This document shows, piece after piece, positions 17,405 through 25,425 of a stretch of DNA of 45,793 nt. The stretch is from assembly GCA_937876995.1 (NCBI GenBank), contig CALEFD010000075.1, positions 1-45,793 of the forward strand. The letters are read 5' to 3'. Within the stretch, counting starts at the first letter, position 1, and the number at the start of each line of letters is the position of its first letter. A model generated the notes under the pieces. The model saw only the letters and a program-made list of their open reading frames with translations. It ran no database searches and was not told where the DNA came from. A program made the position numbers and the translations under genes. The stretch is from an uncultured Bacteroidales bacterium (GTDB lineage: Bacteria > Bacteroidota > Bacteroidia > Bacteroidales > Bacteroidaceae).

Positions 17405-18091
17405 TTAGTTCAATCTGAAGTTAACAGGCACTGTAAATTTTACGCGTACCGGTTTTCCGCGCTGTGAACCCGGTTTCCATTTAGGCATACCTGCAACAAC
17501 TCGAAGCGCCTCCTTATCAAGATATGGATTTACGCTCTTTACAACCTCAGGTTCTACAATAGAACCATCCTTGTTGACAATAAACTGAATAAGAACACGA
17601 CCCTGAATGTTGTTTTCACGACAGATTGCAGGATACTTGATATGCTTTGAAAGATATTCCAACAAAGCTGCATTACCACCCGGGAACTCAGGCATATCTT
17701 CTACAACCATAAATGGTGCCTCTTCTTCCGGTTCTTCTTCTACAACAATGTTTTCTACTTCTGAAATATCAATAAATTCAACCTGGTCTTCTGTTGAAGC
17801 CAAAACTGTTTCTTCAATTTCTGCATCGTCCTCTACAATTTCAATAACTTCTGCATGAGTTACAGATTGTGGTGGAGGAGGAACAGTCTTCTTTTCCGGC
17901 AATGTGATTGGAATCATCTCTTCTTCCAATGAGATTTCTGCCACTACCATACCGCTGATGTCAATCTCTTTTTCTCTCTGAGTCCATTCAAGGGCTACAA
18001 AAAGCAAGGCGAGAATCATAACGAAACCAATGAGCAATGCTGTTGATTTGCCATTCTCAATGTTCGCTTTTTCAGATTTCTTAATTTCCAT
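17405..18091 (-). CDS. tonB: TonB-family energy transducer
   Basis: TonB couples the proton motive force to outer-membrane transporters. The 228 residues have a short cytoplasmic N-terminus and one transmembrane helix at about 18-35. A periplasmic Pro/Glu-rich stretch follows (PEKKTVPPPPQ, then a long acidic run). The C-terminal TonB domain (MPEFPGGNAALLEYL..YPAICRENNIQGRVLIQFIV, ending VKFTVPVNFRLN) is complete. ExbB and ExbD are not in the window. It is divergent from porQ, and both have their own promoter elements in the shared intergenic region. Confidence 0.95.
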   Translation of the reverse strand: MEIKKSEKANIENGKSTALLIGFVMILALLFVALEWTQREKEIDISGMVVAEISLEEEMIPITLPEKKTVPPPPQSVTHAEVIEIVEDDAEIEETVLASTEDQVEFIDISEVENIVVEEEPEEEAPFMVVEDMPEFPGGNAALLEYLSKHIKYPAICRENNIQGRVLIQFIVNKDGSIVEPEVVKSVNPYLDKEALRVVAGMPKWKPGSQRGKPVRVKFTVPVNFRLN

Positions 18092-18136
18092 AATCTATTT
18101 TTATTTTTTAATTATTCGCATAATCTGTCTGGAAGG

Positions 18137-18171
18137 CAAAAGTAACACTTTTTTAATACACTACACTCAAA
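18137..18171 (-). promoter_or_regulatory. Promoter of tonB
   Basis: On the minus strand the -7 box TACTTTTG (18137-18144) and a TTTG -33 box (18168-18171) are 23 bases apart. The start codon is 46 bases downstream. Confidence 0.55.
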
Positions 18172-18269
18172 AATTTAATTTTTCTCTTTTTTTTGTACTC
18201 AACTTATCTATTATGTGCGAGTTTTAGGCTTTTTTCAGCATAAAAATCAGCTATAGAACAAAAAAGAAG

Positions 18270-18277
18270 TAACTTTG
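18270..18277 (+). promoter_or_regulatory. -7 box in front of porQ
   Basis: TAACTTTG matches TAnnTTTG; no good -33 TTTG is visible. Transcription would begin near 18284, so the porQ start must be the ATG at 18299 rather than the in-frame TTG at 18275. Confidence 0.5.
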
Positions 18278-18298
18278 CAAAAGTTTATAATCACCACT

Positions 18299-19279
18299 AT
18301 GACAAAGAGGCTGTTTTTGTTATTCTTCACTTCTGCTTTATGTTTGAGTAATTTTGCTCAAACCCAACAAAGTGCATTTGAATTCTTAAAAATCCCCACT
18401 TCATCAAAAGCCTCAGCATTAGGAGGGGGTATAGTCTCTATTGCCGATTCAGATCCCACATTATCTTATTCTAATCCGGCACTATTAGATTACATTGAAA
18501 ACAGATCGGTCAGTTTGAGTTTTATGAACTACATAGCCCATACAAAGATGGCCGGAATACAGTATAGTGTTCCTCATGATGACATGTCTTCATACAGCAT
18601 CAACATAAATTATGTAGATTATGGCACTATGAATAAGACCGAAAACGACGGAACTATAACCGGTACATTCAGTGCAAAAGACATGAACGTAGGTTGCACA
18701 TACTCTTATAGATTAGGCAGTAATATAAGCGGTGGTGTTACCGGCCGTATTATCTATTCACGTTATGGTTCCTATTCGTCTGTAGCAGCCTGCGTAGATT
18801 TAGGATTACTTTACAGTATGCCGGATAAAAATATAGATTTAGGCATTGCTGCAAGAAATATAGGTGGTCAAATAAAACCTTTTGAAAATCATTTTGAAGA
18901 TTTACCATTCAATGTTTCAGCGGGTTTATCTTGGAAACCTGAACACGCACCGTTAAGATTAACATTCACAGTAAACGATTTGACAAAGTGGAACAAAAAA
19001 CATTTCTACTTTACAGATTACAACCGGGTAAAATTCTCCGATTTAATTGTACGACACATATCTTTGGGCGCCGATTTCAACCTTACAGACCAACTTTATG
19101 TGGCAGCAGGTTGTAATTTAAAAAATCGCTCTGAATTATCAGAAAAAGGAAGTAAGGGGTTTACAGGTATATATTTAGGTACCGGTATATGCCTTAATAG
19201 AATAATGTTTGGTTTGTCATACGGGCAGTATCAGGTTTCAACATCATCATTATTAATCAATTTTGCATATAACTTATAA
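18299..19279 (+). CDS. porQ: Type IX secretion system protein PorQ
   Basis: PorQ is an outer-membrane beta-barrel of the Bacteroidetes Type IX secretion system, acting with PorU, PorV and PorZ in anchoring secreted cargo. The 326-residue protein has a signal peptide (FTSALCLSNFAQ). Its N-terminal phrase SAFEFLKIPTSSKASALGGG is characteristic of the family, followed by SNPALLDY and a series of amphipathic beta strands. It ends in a typical outer-membrane C-terminus (LLINFAYNL). I start it at 18299 because of the promoter position. It is followed after 4 bases by cmk. The T9SS substrate candidate in this window is the M6 protease at 8608. Confidence 0.85.
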   Translation: MTKRLFLLFFTSALCLSNFAQTQQSAFEFLKIPTSSKASALGGGIVSIADSDPTLSYSNPALLDYIENRSVSLSFMNYIAHTKMAGIQYSVPHDDMSSYSININYVDYGTMNKTENDGTITGTFSAKDMNVGCTYSYRLGSNISGGVTGRIIYSRYGSYSSVAACVDLGLLYSMPDKNIDLGIAARNIGGQIKPFENHFEDLPFNVSAGLSWKPEHAPLRLTFTVNDLTKWNKKHFYFTDYNRVKFSDLIVRHISLGADFNLTDQLYVAAGCNLKNRSELSEKGSKGFTGIYLGTGICLNRIMFGLSYGQYQVSTSSLLINFAYNL

Positions 19280-19283
19280 CAAT

Positions 19284-19967
19284 ATGAAAAGAATAATTGT
19301 TGCTATTGACGGACATTCATCGTGCGGTAAAAGCACTATGGCAAAAAGCCTTGCAGCTAAAGTTGGATACACATACGTAGATACAGGTGCTATGTACAGA
19401 GCAGTAACTCTATATAGCATACGTCGCGGTTTTTTTACTGAAAACGGCATTGACCAGGAATCTTTAAAAAAAGAGATAGGTAAAATTCACATCTCTTTCT
19501 CTAAAGACGAACGTGGTAAGCAGTGCACCATGCTTAATGGTGAAAACGTAGAAAAAGAGATTCGTGGCATGGAAGTTTCCGGCAAAGTAAGCCCTATTGC
19601 CACTATAGGTTTTGTACGCGAAGCAATGGTTGAAGAGCAACGCAAATTAGGTTCAGGAGGTGCTGTGGTTATGGACGGACGCGATATAGGCACAGTAGTC
19701 TATCCTAATGCAGAGTTAAAGATATTTGTTACCGCAAGCGCAGAAATACGCGCACAACGTCGTTACGACGAAATGGTAGCAAAAGGTGACACTCCAAATT
19801 ACGACGATATTCTGAAAAACGTAAAGGAGCGCGACTATATAGATTCTCACAGAGAGATCTCACCATTAAAGCAAGCAGACGACGCAGTTGTTCTTGACAA
19901 CAGCAATATGACTCTGCAAGAACAAGACGAATGGTTGATGACTCAGTTCAAAAAAGCAACTTTATAA
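19284..19967 (+). CDS. cmk: Cytidylate kinase
   Basis: It phosphorylates CMP and dCMP with ATP. The 227-residue protein has the P-loop GHSSCGKST at 10-18, then TGAMYRAVT, the lid/CMP-binding MDGRDIGTVVYPNAELKIF and DYIDSHREISPLKQADDAVVLDNS near the C-terminus. The start at 19284 (MKRIIVAIDGHSS) is chosen because an earlier in-frame TTG lies inside porQ. It sits between porQ and ispH, with gaps of 4 and 5 bases, in what looks like one transcript ending in pfkA. Confidence 0.97.
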   Translation: MKRIIVAIDGHSSCGKSTMAKSLAAKVGYTYVDTGAMYRAVTLYSIRRGFFTENGIDQESLKKEIGKIHISFSKDERGKQCTMLNGENVEKEIRGMEVSGKVSPIATIGFVREAMVEEQRKLGSGGAVVMDGRDIGTVVYPNAELKIFVTASAEIRAQRRYDEMVAKGDTPNYDDILKNVKERDYIDSHREISPLKQADDAVVLDNSNMTLQEQDEWLMTQFKKATL

Positions 19968-19972
19968 TTTTT

Positions 19973-20860
19973 ATGAAGGTAGAGATTGATAAGGAATCCG
20001 GTTTCTGTTTTGGGGTACTTTCGGCCATAGGTAAAGCCGAAGAAGAGCTTAAACAGGATGAAGCTCTATACTGTCTGGGCGATATAGTCCATAATGGTAT
20101 AGAGTGTCAGCGATTGTCCGATATGGGACTTCGCACCATCAATCACGAACAGTTCAACTCCTTATCGTCTGCAAAAGTATTGCTTAGAGCACATGGCGAA
20201 CCACCATCCACCTATCTTACTGCAAAAAAGAATAATATAAAACTGGTTGATGCAACTTGTCCCGTTGTACTAAAATTGCAACAACGCATACACAATCAGT
20301 ATGTTAATTTAGATTTATCCAAACAGCAGATAGTAATTTTTGGGCAAAAAGGTCATGCAGAAGTTCTTGGGTTAGTAGGACAAACAGACGGCAATGCTCT
20401 TGTTATAGAGAATCTGGAAGAGATAGATAGAATAGATTTTTCAAAAGACATATATCTTTATTCTCAGACCACCAAATCGGCTTCAAGTTACAAAAAGTTG
20501 ATAGAGTCTATAAATGAACGCAAATCGGACAATATAAGTTTTGTCTATTTCAATACAGTATGCGGTCAAGTCTCCAGAAGAAGAGAACAGATAAGAGAAT
20601 TCGCCGGAATGCACGATTTAATATTCTTTGTATCCGGCAGAAAGAGTTCAAACGGCAAGGTTTTATATAACGAATGTCTTAGTGTAAATCCCCATTCATA
20701 TCACATAGAGGGGAAAGACGATATAGATACAAGTCTTATTGTAGATAGCGTAAAGTCTATCGGTATTTGCGGAGCCACTTCCACACCAAAATGGCTGATG
20801 GAAGAGTGTCGCAACTACATAATTGATTATCTTGATTGCAAAAATGGGAACAAAAATTAA
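19973..20860 (+). CDS. ispH: 4-hydroxy-3-methylbut-2-enyl diphosphate reductase (IspH/LytB)
   Basis: This is the last enzyme of the non-mevalonate isoprenoid pathway, an iron-sulfur protein making IPP and DMAPP. The 295 residues keep the three cluster cysteines: Cys12 in GFCFGV, one in DATCPVV and one in FNTVCGQVSRRR. The active-site segments KGHAEVLGLVGQ and SQTTKS are present. The start at 19973 follows the cmk stop by 5 bases; an earlier in-frame start would lie inside cmk. It overlaps pfkA by 17 bases. Its product feeds the polyprenyl synthase encoded at 16361-17344. Confidence 0.97.
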   Translation: MKVEIDKESGFCFGVLSAIGKAEEELKQDEALYCLGDIVHNGIECQRLSDMGLRTINHEQFNSLSSAKVLLRAHGEPPSTYLTAKKNNIKLVDATCPVVLKLQQRIHNQYVNLDLSKQQIVIFGQKGHAEVLGLVGQTDGNALVIENLEEIDRIDFSKDIYLYSQTTKSASSYKKLIESINERKSDNISFVYFNTVCGQVSRRREQIREFAGMHDLIFFVSGRKSSNGKVLYNECLSVNPHSYHIEGKDDIDTSLIVDSVKSIGICGATSTPKWLMEECRNYIIDYLDCKNGNKN

Positions 20861-21824
20861 TTGTATTGGAGTATTGACCTCTGGAGGCGATGCCCCAGGT
20901 ATGAATGCAGCTATACGCGCAGTAACACGTTCTGCCATTTTCAATGGTCTTAAAGTAAAAGGCATATATCGCGGTTTCAAAGGTCTGGTGACCAACGAAA
21001 TTACAGATTTCAAAACAGAAAACGTAAGTAACATTATACAACAGGGAGGTACTATACTGAAAACTGCCCGCTGTAAAGAGTTCCTCACACCGGAAGGTAG
21101 AGAGATTGCATACCAAAATATGCAAAAGCACGGCATAGATGCACTTATAGTAATTGGTGGTGACGGTTCACTTACCGGAGCGCGAATATTTGCACAGGAA
21201 TATGACATTCCCTGCATAGGTCTGCCCGGTACTATAGACAACGACCTTTATGGTACAGATTCAACTATTGGTTACGATACCGCTCTTAACACCATATTGG
21301 AGTGTGTAGATAAGATACGCGACACAGCCACATCGCACGAACGTCTCTTCTTTGTAGAGGTTATGGGACGCGAATCCGGTTTTTTGGCTTTAAACGGTGC
21401 TATTGCCGCCGGAGCAGAGGCAGCCATTATCCCTGAACGCGAAACAGAGGTTGACCAGTTAGAAGAACTTATTCAGAATGGTTTCCGCAAATCTAAGAAC
21501 AGTAGCATAGTTCTTGTTGCAGAAGGCAAAGAAGGCGGTGCATTCCACTATGCTGAACGTGTTCAGAAAGAGTACCCTAATTTTGATGTTCGTGTTAGTA
21601 TCCTGGGCCACCTGCAACGCGGTGGACGTCCTACTGCATACGACAGAATATTAGCCAGCAGAATGGGTACAGCCAGCATAGAAGCCCTTTTGGAAGGCCA
21701 ACGTAATATTATGATAGGTATAGACGAAGACGAAATGGTCTATGTACCTTTTACCAAAGCCATCAAAAAAGACAAACCAATCAAAGAAGAACTTGTCAAC
21801 GTATTAAGAAGGCTCTCCATCTAA
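20844..21824 (+). CDS. pfkA: 6-phosphofructokinase
   Basis: It commits glycolysis by phosphorylating fructose 6-phosphate. The 326 residues have TSGGDAPGMNAAIR near the N-terminus. GGDGS lies at 105-109; Gly108 after Asp107 marks the ATP-type enzyme rather than the pyrophosphate type. The catalytic PGTIDND (Asp132) and MGRESGFLAL are present. Length fits bacterial PfkA (320). Its start overlaps the end of ispH by 17 bases, suggesting translational coupling. Its 3' end overlaps the convergent rmuC by 21 bases. Confidence 0.97.
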   Translation: MGTKINCIGVLTSGGDAPGMNAAIRAVTRSAIFNGLKVKGIYRGFKGLVTNEITDFKTENVSNIIQQGGTILKTARCKEFLTPEGREIAYQNMQKHGIDALIVIGGDGSLTGARIFAQEYDIPCIGLPGTIDNDLYGTDSTIGYDTALNTILECVDKIRDTATSHERLFFVEVMGRESGFLALNGAIAAGAEAAIIPERETEVDQLEELIQNGFRKSKNSSIVLVAEGKEGGAFHYAERVQKEYPNFDVRVSILGHLQRGGRPTAYDRILASRMGTASIEALLEGQRNIMIGIDEDEMVYVPFTKAIKKDKPIKEELVNVLRRLSI

Positions 21825-23165
21825 TGATATTTCCGGTATAGGATGTTTATCATTCTGCTTGGCACCAAGCTTTTTAAGTTTGTTGCCGGTCTGGATTATA
21901 CTCTGCCCCGATGGTTCCAGTTTCTTACCGGCATCATCGTAGGCAGATTTTGCCTTTTCCAAAGCTGCACCTATAGATTGAAAACGTTCATAGAACTGCC
22001 CTACCCTGTCAAGCATTTCGTTAGCCAATGCATACACTCTTTCGTGGTTCTGCGCCTGAACTATCTGCGTCCATGTCAGGTTTATTATGCGCAGAGCTGC
22101 AAACAGCGTCTGTTCGTCTGCCACAAAGACATTCATCTCCATAGCTTTACGCCACATATCGGGTTGTTCGTTCAAGGCAGTCCACAAAGCTCCTGTATGT
22201 GGAACAAACATTATCACATAGTCCATCTTCAGTTTTGGCGATACTATATAAGATGAATAATCCTTAACCGATAGTTCTTTAATATGTTTCTGCAAACTAT
22301 CTATATGCTGTTTCAGATATTGTTGTCTATCCTGTTCGTTATCTGCATTCACGTAGTCCATAAATGCCGTAAGCGATACCTTTGAATCTATTATCACATC
22401 TCGCTGTTCATCTAAATGCAGTATCACATCGGGACGCATCAAACCACCGTTTGTATTATGTATAGTCTTACCATCGGAATCACGCATAGTAGCCTGAATA
22501 TCATAATGCACACCCTTAGTAAAGCCCTGACTGTGAAGCAATTCATCAAGTATTGTTTCTCCCCAATCTCCCTGTACCTTTGTTCTATGTTTTATAGCCT
22601 GAGCCAGTTCATCGGCACTGGTTTTAGTAGCTTTTGTCTGTTCCATCAGATGGCGGATATTCTCCTTCATTGCACTGCTCAATTCTGTCTGCTCTTTTGA
22701 ACTATCTGCCATTGCACTCTTCATCTTGTCTATAGTCTCTTTAAGCGGATTCACTATCTGACCCAGATTAGCTGCGCTGCTCTCTTCAAACTCTTTTTGG
22801 CGTTTCTTCAGCATATCATCGGTAGCCACCTGCATCTTATTGGAAACACTTGCCATCATATCAGAAAAATATCTCTTCTGCTCTTCAAGCGCCTCTTTGT
22901 GCCTGGTTTGTTCCTCTTTGAAAACAGTGGCAGCATTATCCAATTTCTCTTTAAGTACCCCGTTTTCTATGGCAATAGAATTCTTTTCTTCACGCAATAA
23001 TTCTACATCTACAACCAGTTTTTCACGTTCAGTTTGCAAACGCTCCACATCTTGCTGTAGTACATCTTTTGTTTTTTCTATTCCAGCCTGCTTTTTTACA
23101 CTGACAAATAGGCAGACCAACAACCCGACAACTATTACTGCTAATACAATGACTACTATATTCAT
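21804..23165 (-). CDS. rmuC: DNA recombination protein RmuC homologue
   Basis: RmuC-family proteins limit recombination between inverted repeats and carry a restriction-endonuclease-like fold; the exact activity is not settled. The 453 residues start with a membrane helix (MNIVVIVLAVIVVGLLVCLF). A coiled coil rich in Glu/Lys/Gln spans about 30-170. The RmuC core follows, with KVQGDWGETILDELL, RPDVILHLDEQRDVIIDSKV (the PD-(D/E)xK-like core) and YVIMFVPHTGALW. I start at 23165 because the membrane helix begins there; an earlier in-frame start adds twelve unlikely residues. Its last codons overlap pfkA. Confidence 0.93.
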   Translation of the reverse strand: MNIVVIVLAVIVVGLLVCLFVSVKKQAGIEKTKDVLQQDVERLQTEREKLVVDVELLREEKNSIAIENGVLKEKLDNAATVFKEEQTRHKEALEEQKRYFSDMMASVSNKMQVATDDMLKKRQKEFEESSAANLGQIVNPLKETIDKMKSAMADSSKEQTELSSAMKENIRHLMEQTKATKTSADELAQAIKHRTKVQGDWGETILDELLHSQGFTKGVHYDIQATMRDSDGKTIHNTNGGLMRPDVILHLDEQRDVIIDSKVSLTAFMDYVNADNEQDRQQYLKQHIDSLQKHIKELSVKDYSSYIVSPKLKMDYVIMFVPHTGALWTALNEQPDMWRKAMEMNVFVADEQTLFAALRIINLTWTQIVQAQNHERVYALANEMLDRVGQFYERFQSIGAALEKAKSAYDDAGKKLEPSGQSIIQTGNKLKKLGAKQNDKHPIPEISLDGEPS

Positions 23166-23694
23166 ACTTCTTACTAAAATTCCTTTGTAAAAGTAATCCA
23201 ATTATTTTATACTTTCAAAAGTTCTTTTGATGCTTTTGGTATTTTAATCAATTAGAAAAAGGGCAAACAGTTTGTAGCATCAAATGGTCTGGCGGAATCC
23301 TACTTTACTTTAACGAATAATAATATAACGTCTTTTTCCTGAGCATTACTTAAAGTGGCTAAATCTGATTCCTATAACCACTGAATTCTTCATAAACATA
23401 TTCACTCTCAAATTAAAATATACTTGAATAAATTCCCTTGCGAACGTAAAAAAAATATATATAATTACCAAACTATATTGCTGTTTTTCTGCAAACATCG
23501 CAACGACCATCTTAATCCATTAATGTTCAGCGCAAATGCTCATCAAAAATCAGCCATAACAAGCAGTTGTGGTCACGAACATAGGGAACAGAAAAGTTTT
23601 GTCCATTATATATCAAGAATCAAGTTTCAGGCAGTTCCATTATTCAACCAAAATATCGAAGGATTGAACATACTCAAACAAAAAAAAATCTGCA
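23166..23694. other. Intergenic region with no recognised feature
   Basis: About 530 bases between the rmuC start and the leu control region. A 100-codon open frame (23424-23726, plus) has no recognisable motif, lacks a start signal and runs over the leu promoter, so I do not call it. No hairpin or repeat was identified by eye. Confidence 0.5.
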
Positions 23695-23731
23695 TTTGTA
23701 TAATTATTATCAAAAATTGTCTATAAATTTG
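23695..23731 (+). promoter_or_regulatory. Promoter of the leu operon
   Basis: The -7 box TAAATTTG (23724-23731) matches the Bacteroidetes consensus. The nearest upstream TTTG (23695-23698) is 25 bases away, longer than usual. A start of transcription near 23738 would leave about 24 bases before the leader peptide ATG. Confidence 0.55.
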
Positions 23732-23761
23732 CAGCGCCTAAGGCAAAAAAGTGTTTTGAAT

Positions 23762-23845
23762 ATGATTTACGGTTTTACAAATATTCTACTATGCGGTATT
23801 ATTATTCTACTGTTATCTAACAGCGGAAGTGAGATTCGTATATAG
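23762..23845 (+). CDS. leu operon leader peptide (27 codons, Ile/Leu-rich)
   Basis: This short ORF runs from ATG at 23762 to TAG at 23843. It contains seven Ile and five Leu codons in 27, with an uninterrupted Ile-Ile-Ile-Leu-Leu-Leu run at codons 13-18 (23798-23815). It contains no Val codon. The ORF ends 81 bases before leuA and its last third overlaps the 5' half of an antiterminator helix. This is the layout of a classical amino-acid biosynthetic leader peptide: ribosomes stall on the Ile/Leu run when charged tRNA is scarce. No obvious Shine-Dalgarno sequence, as usual in Bacteroidetes. Inferred from sequence alone; strongly supported by the matching RNA structures downstream. Confidence 0.82.
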   Translation: MIYGFTNILLCGIIILLLSNSGSEIRI

Positions 23846-23893
23846 AAATTTGGTAATACTGAACTTAAAATTGATATAGCCTTTCTCACTTCC
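23825..23893 (+). promoter_or_regulatory. Antiterminator helix of the leu attenuator
   Basis: GGAAGTGAGA (23825-23834), inside the end of the leader ORF, is perfectly complementary over 10 bases to TCTCACTTCC (23884-23893), the 5' side and loop of the terminator. The two structures exclude each other. A ribosome stalled at codons 13-18 leaves 23825-23834 free, so the antiterminator forms and leuA is read. A ribosome at the stop codon covers it, so the terminator forms. Confidence 0.8.
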
Positions 23894-23913
23894 AAGTGCG
23901 AAAGGCTTTTTTT
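23878..23913 (+). terminator. Attenuator terminator upstream of leuA
   Basis: The stem AGCCTTTC (23878-23885) pairs with GAAAGGCT (23900-23907). It is extended by CAC/GTG after one mismatch, with a small apical loop, and is followed by seven T (23907-23913). It lies 13 bases before the leuA ATG, so it can only act as a premature terminator controlling the operon. Confidence 0.88.
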
Positions 23914-23926
23914 ATTATTAAGCAAT

Positions 23927-25423
23927 ATGGCAGAAAGATTATTGATTTTCGACACAACCCTTCGCGATGGCGAACAGGTTCCGGGATGTCAACTCAACAC
24001 AGTAGAAAAGATTCAGGTTGCAAAACAGCTTGAACTATTAGGAGTTGATATAATTGAGGCTGGATTTCCTATATCCAGTCCGGGTGATTATAATTCGGTT
24101 ATAGAGATTTCTAAGGCCGTTAGCCTACCTACTATTTGTGCCCTTACAAGAGCTGTTGAAAAGGACATTGATATTGCTGCCGAATCTTTACAATACGCAA
24201 AGCACAAACGTATTCACACAGGCATAGGCACTTCCGATGCCCACATAAAGTATAAATTCAACTCTACACGAGAAGAGATATTGGAGCGTGCGGTTGCAGC
24301 TGTTAAGTATGCAAAGAAGTATGTTGAAGATGTAGAATTTTATGCAGAAGATGCAGGTCGTACCGACAATGAATATTTGGCAAGAGTTATTGAAGCTGTT
24401 ATCAAAGCAGGTGCTACCACAGTAAACATACCTGATACAACAGGTTATTGTCTTCCTAATGAATATGGAGAAAAAATAAAATTCCTGATGGAGAATGTAA
24501 ACGGTATTGAGAAAGCCGTTATTTCAACACATTGTCATAACGATTTAGGTATGGCTACAGCCAATACAATGGCCGGAATACTGAATGGTGCCAGACAAGT
24601 GGAAGTAACCATAAATGGTATAGGCGAAAGGGCCGGCAATACATCGCTTGAAGAGATTGCAATGATTCTTAAAAGTCATAGTGGTTTAAACATTGAGACA
24701 GGTATAAAGACCAACAAAATTTTTCCTACCAGTCGTATGGTTTCAAATCTTATGAATATGCCTATACAGCCAAACAAAGCTATTGTAGGACGAAATGCTT
24801 TTGCACACTCATCGGGCATACATCAGGACGGAGTTTTAAAGAACGTCCAAACATACGAAATAATAGATCCTCACGATGTAGGTATAGACGACAATTCCAT
24901 AGTTCTTACTGCACGCAGTGGCAGAGCGGCACTTAAAAACAGATTAAAGTTTTTGGGTATAGAATTGAACAAAGAACAACTGGACGGAGTATATCAAGAG
25001 TTCCTGAAACTGGCAGATAAGAAAAAGGATATTAACGATGATGACATTCTGCTGCTTGCAGGTGCCGACCGTTCTCAAAACCGCAGAATAAAGTTAGATC
25101 ACATGAAAGTGACAAGTGGTGTAGGAATAACATCGGAAGCAACTATTGGTTTGACAATAAATGGAGAAAAACAAGAAGCTTCGTCTTCCGGTAATGGCCC
25201 TGTAGATGCAGCCATAAATGCTCTTAAAAAGATTGTAAACAAGACCATGGTACTTCAAGAATTCACTATCCAAGCCATTAGTAAAGGTAGTGACGACATG
25301 GGTAAAGTACATACTCAGGTTGAATATGATGGGCATATTTACTACGGTTTTGGTGCGAATACAGATATTATAGCCGCATCGGTAGAAGCATATATTGATT
25401 GTATAAACAAATTCAGAATGTAG
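23927..25423 (+). CDS. leuA: 2-isopropylmalate synthase
   Basis: First step of leucine synthesis: condenses acetyl-CoA with 2-oxoisovalerate. The 498-residue protein has the DRE-TIM catalytic core starting FDTTLRDGEQ (residues 8-17). The metal-binding STHCHNDLGMATANT and GIGERAGNTSLEE follow. The C-terminal regulatory (LeuA dimer) domain includes EASSSGNGPVDAAINALKKIV, the leucine feedback site in the family. The start lies 13 bases after the attenuator T run. leuC follows after 2 bases. Confidence 0.97.
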   Translation: MAERLLIFDTTLRDGEQVPGCQLNTVEKIQVAKQLELLGVDIIEAGFPISSPGDYNSVIEISKAVSLPTICALTRAVEKDIDIAAESLQYAKHKRIHTGIGTSDAHIKYKFNSTREEILERAVAAVKYAKKYVEDVEFYAEDAGRTDNEYLARVIEAVIKAGATTVNIPDTTGYCLPNEYGEKIKFLMENVNGIEKAVISTHCHNDLGMATANTMAGILNGARQVEVTINGIGERAGNTSLEEIAMILKSHSGLNIETGIKTNKIFPTSRMVSNLMNMPIQPNKAIVGRNAFAHSSGIHQDGVLKNVQTYEIIDPHDVGIDDNSIVLTARSGRAALKNRLKFLGIELNKEQLDGVYQEFLKLADKKKDINDDDILLLAGADRSQNRRIKLDHMKVTSGVGITSEATIGLTINGEKQEASSSGNGPVDAAINALKKIVNKTMVLQEFTIQAISKGSDDMGKVHTQVEYDGHIYYGFGANTDIIAASVEAYIDCINKFRM

Positions 25424-25425
25424 TT

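Noticed and set aside
23424..23726. 100-codon open frame upstream of the leu operon
   Set aside because: No motif or family resemblance, low-complexity end (Ile/Lys run), and it runs across the leu promoter -7 box.
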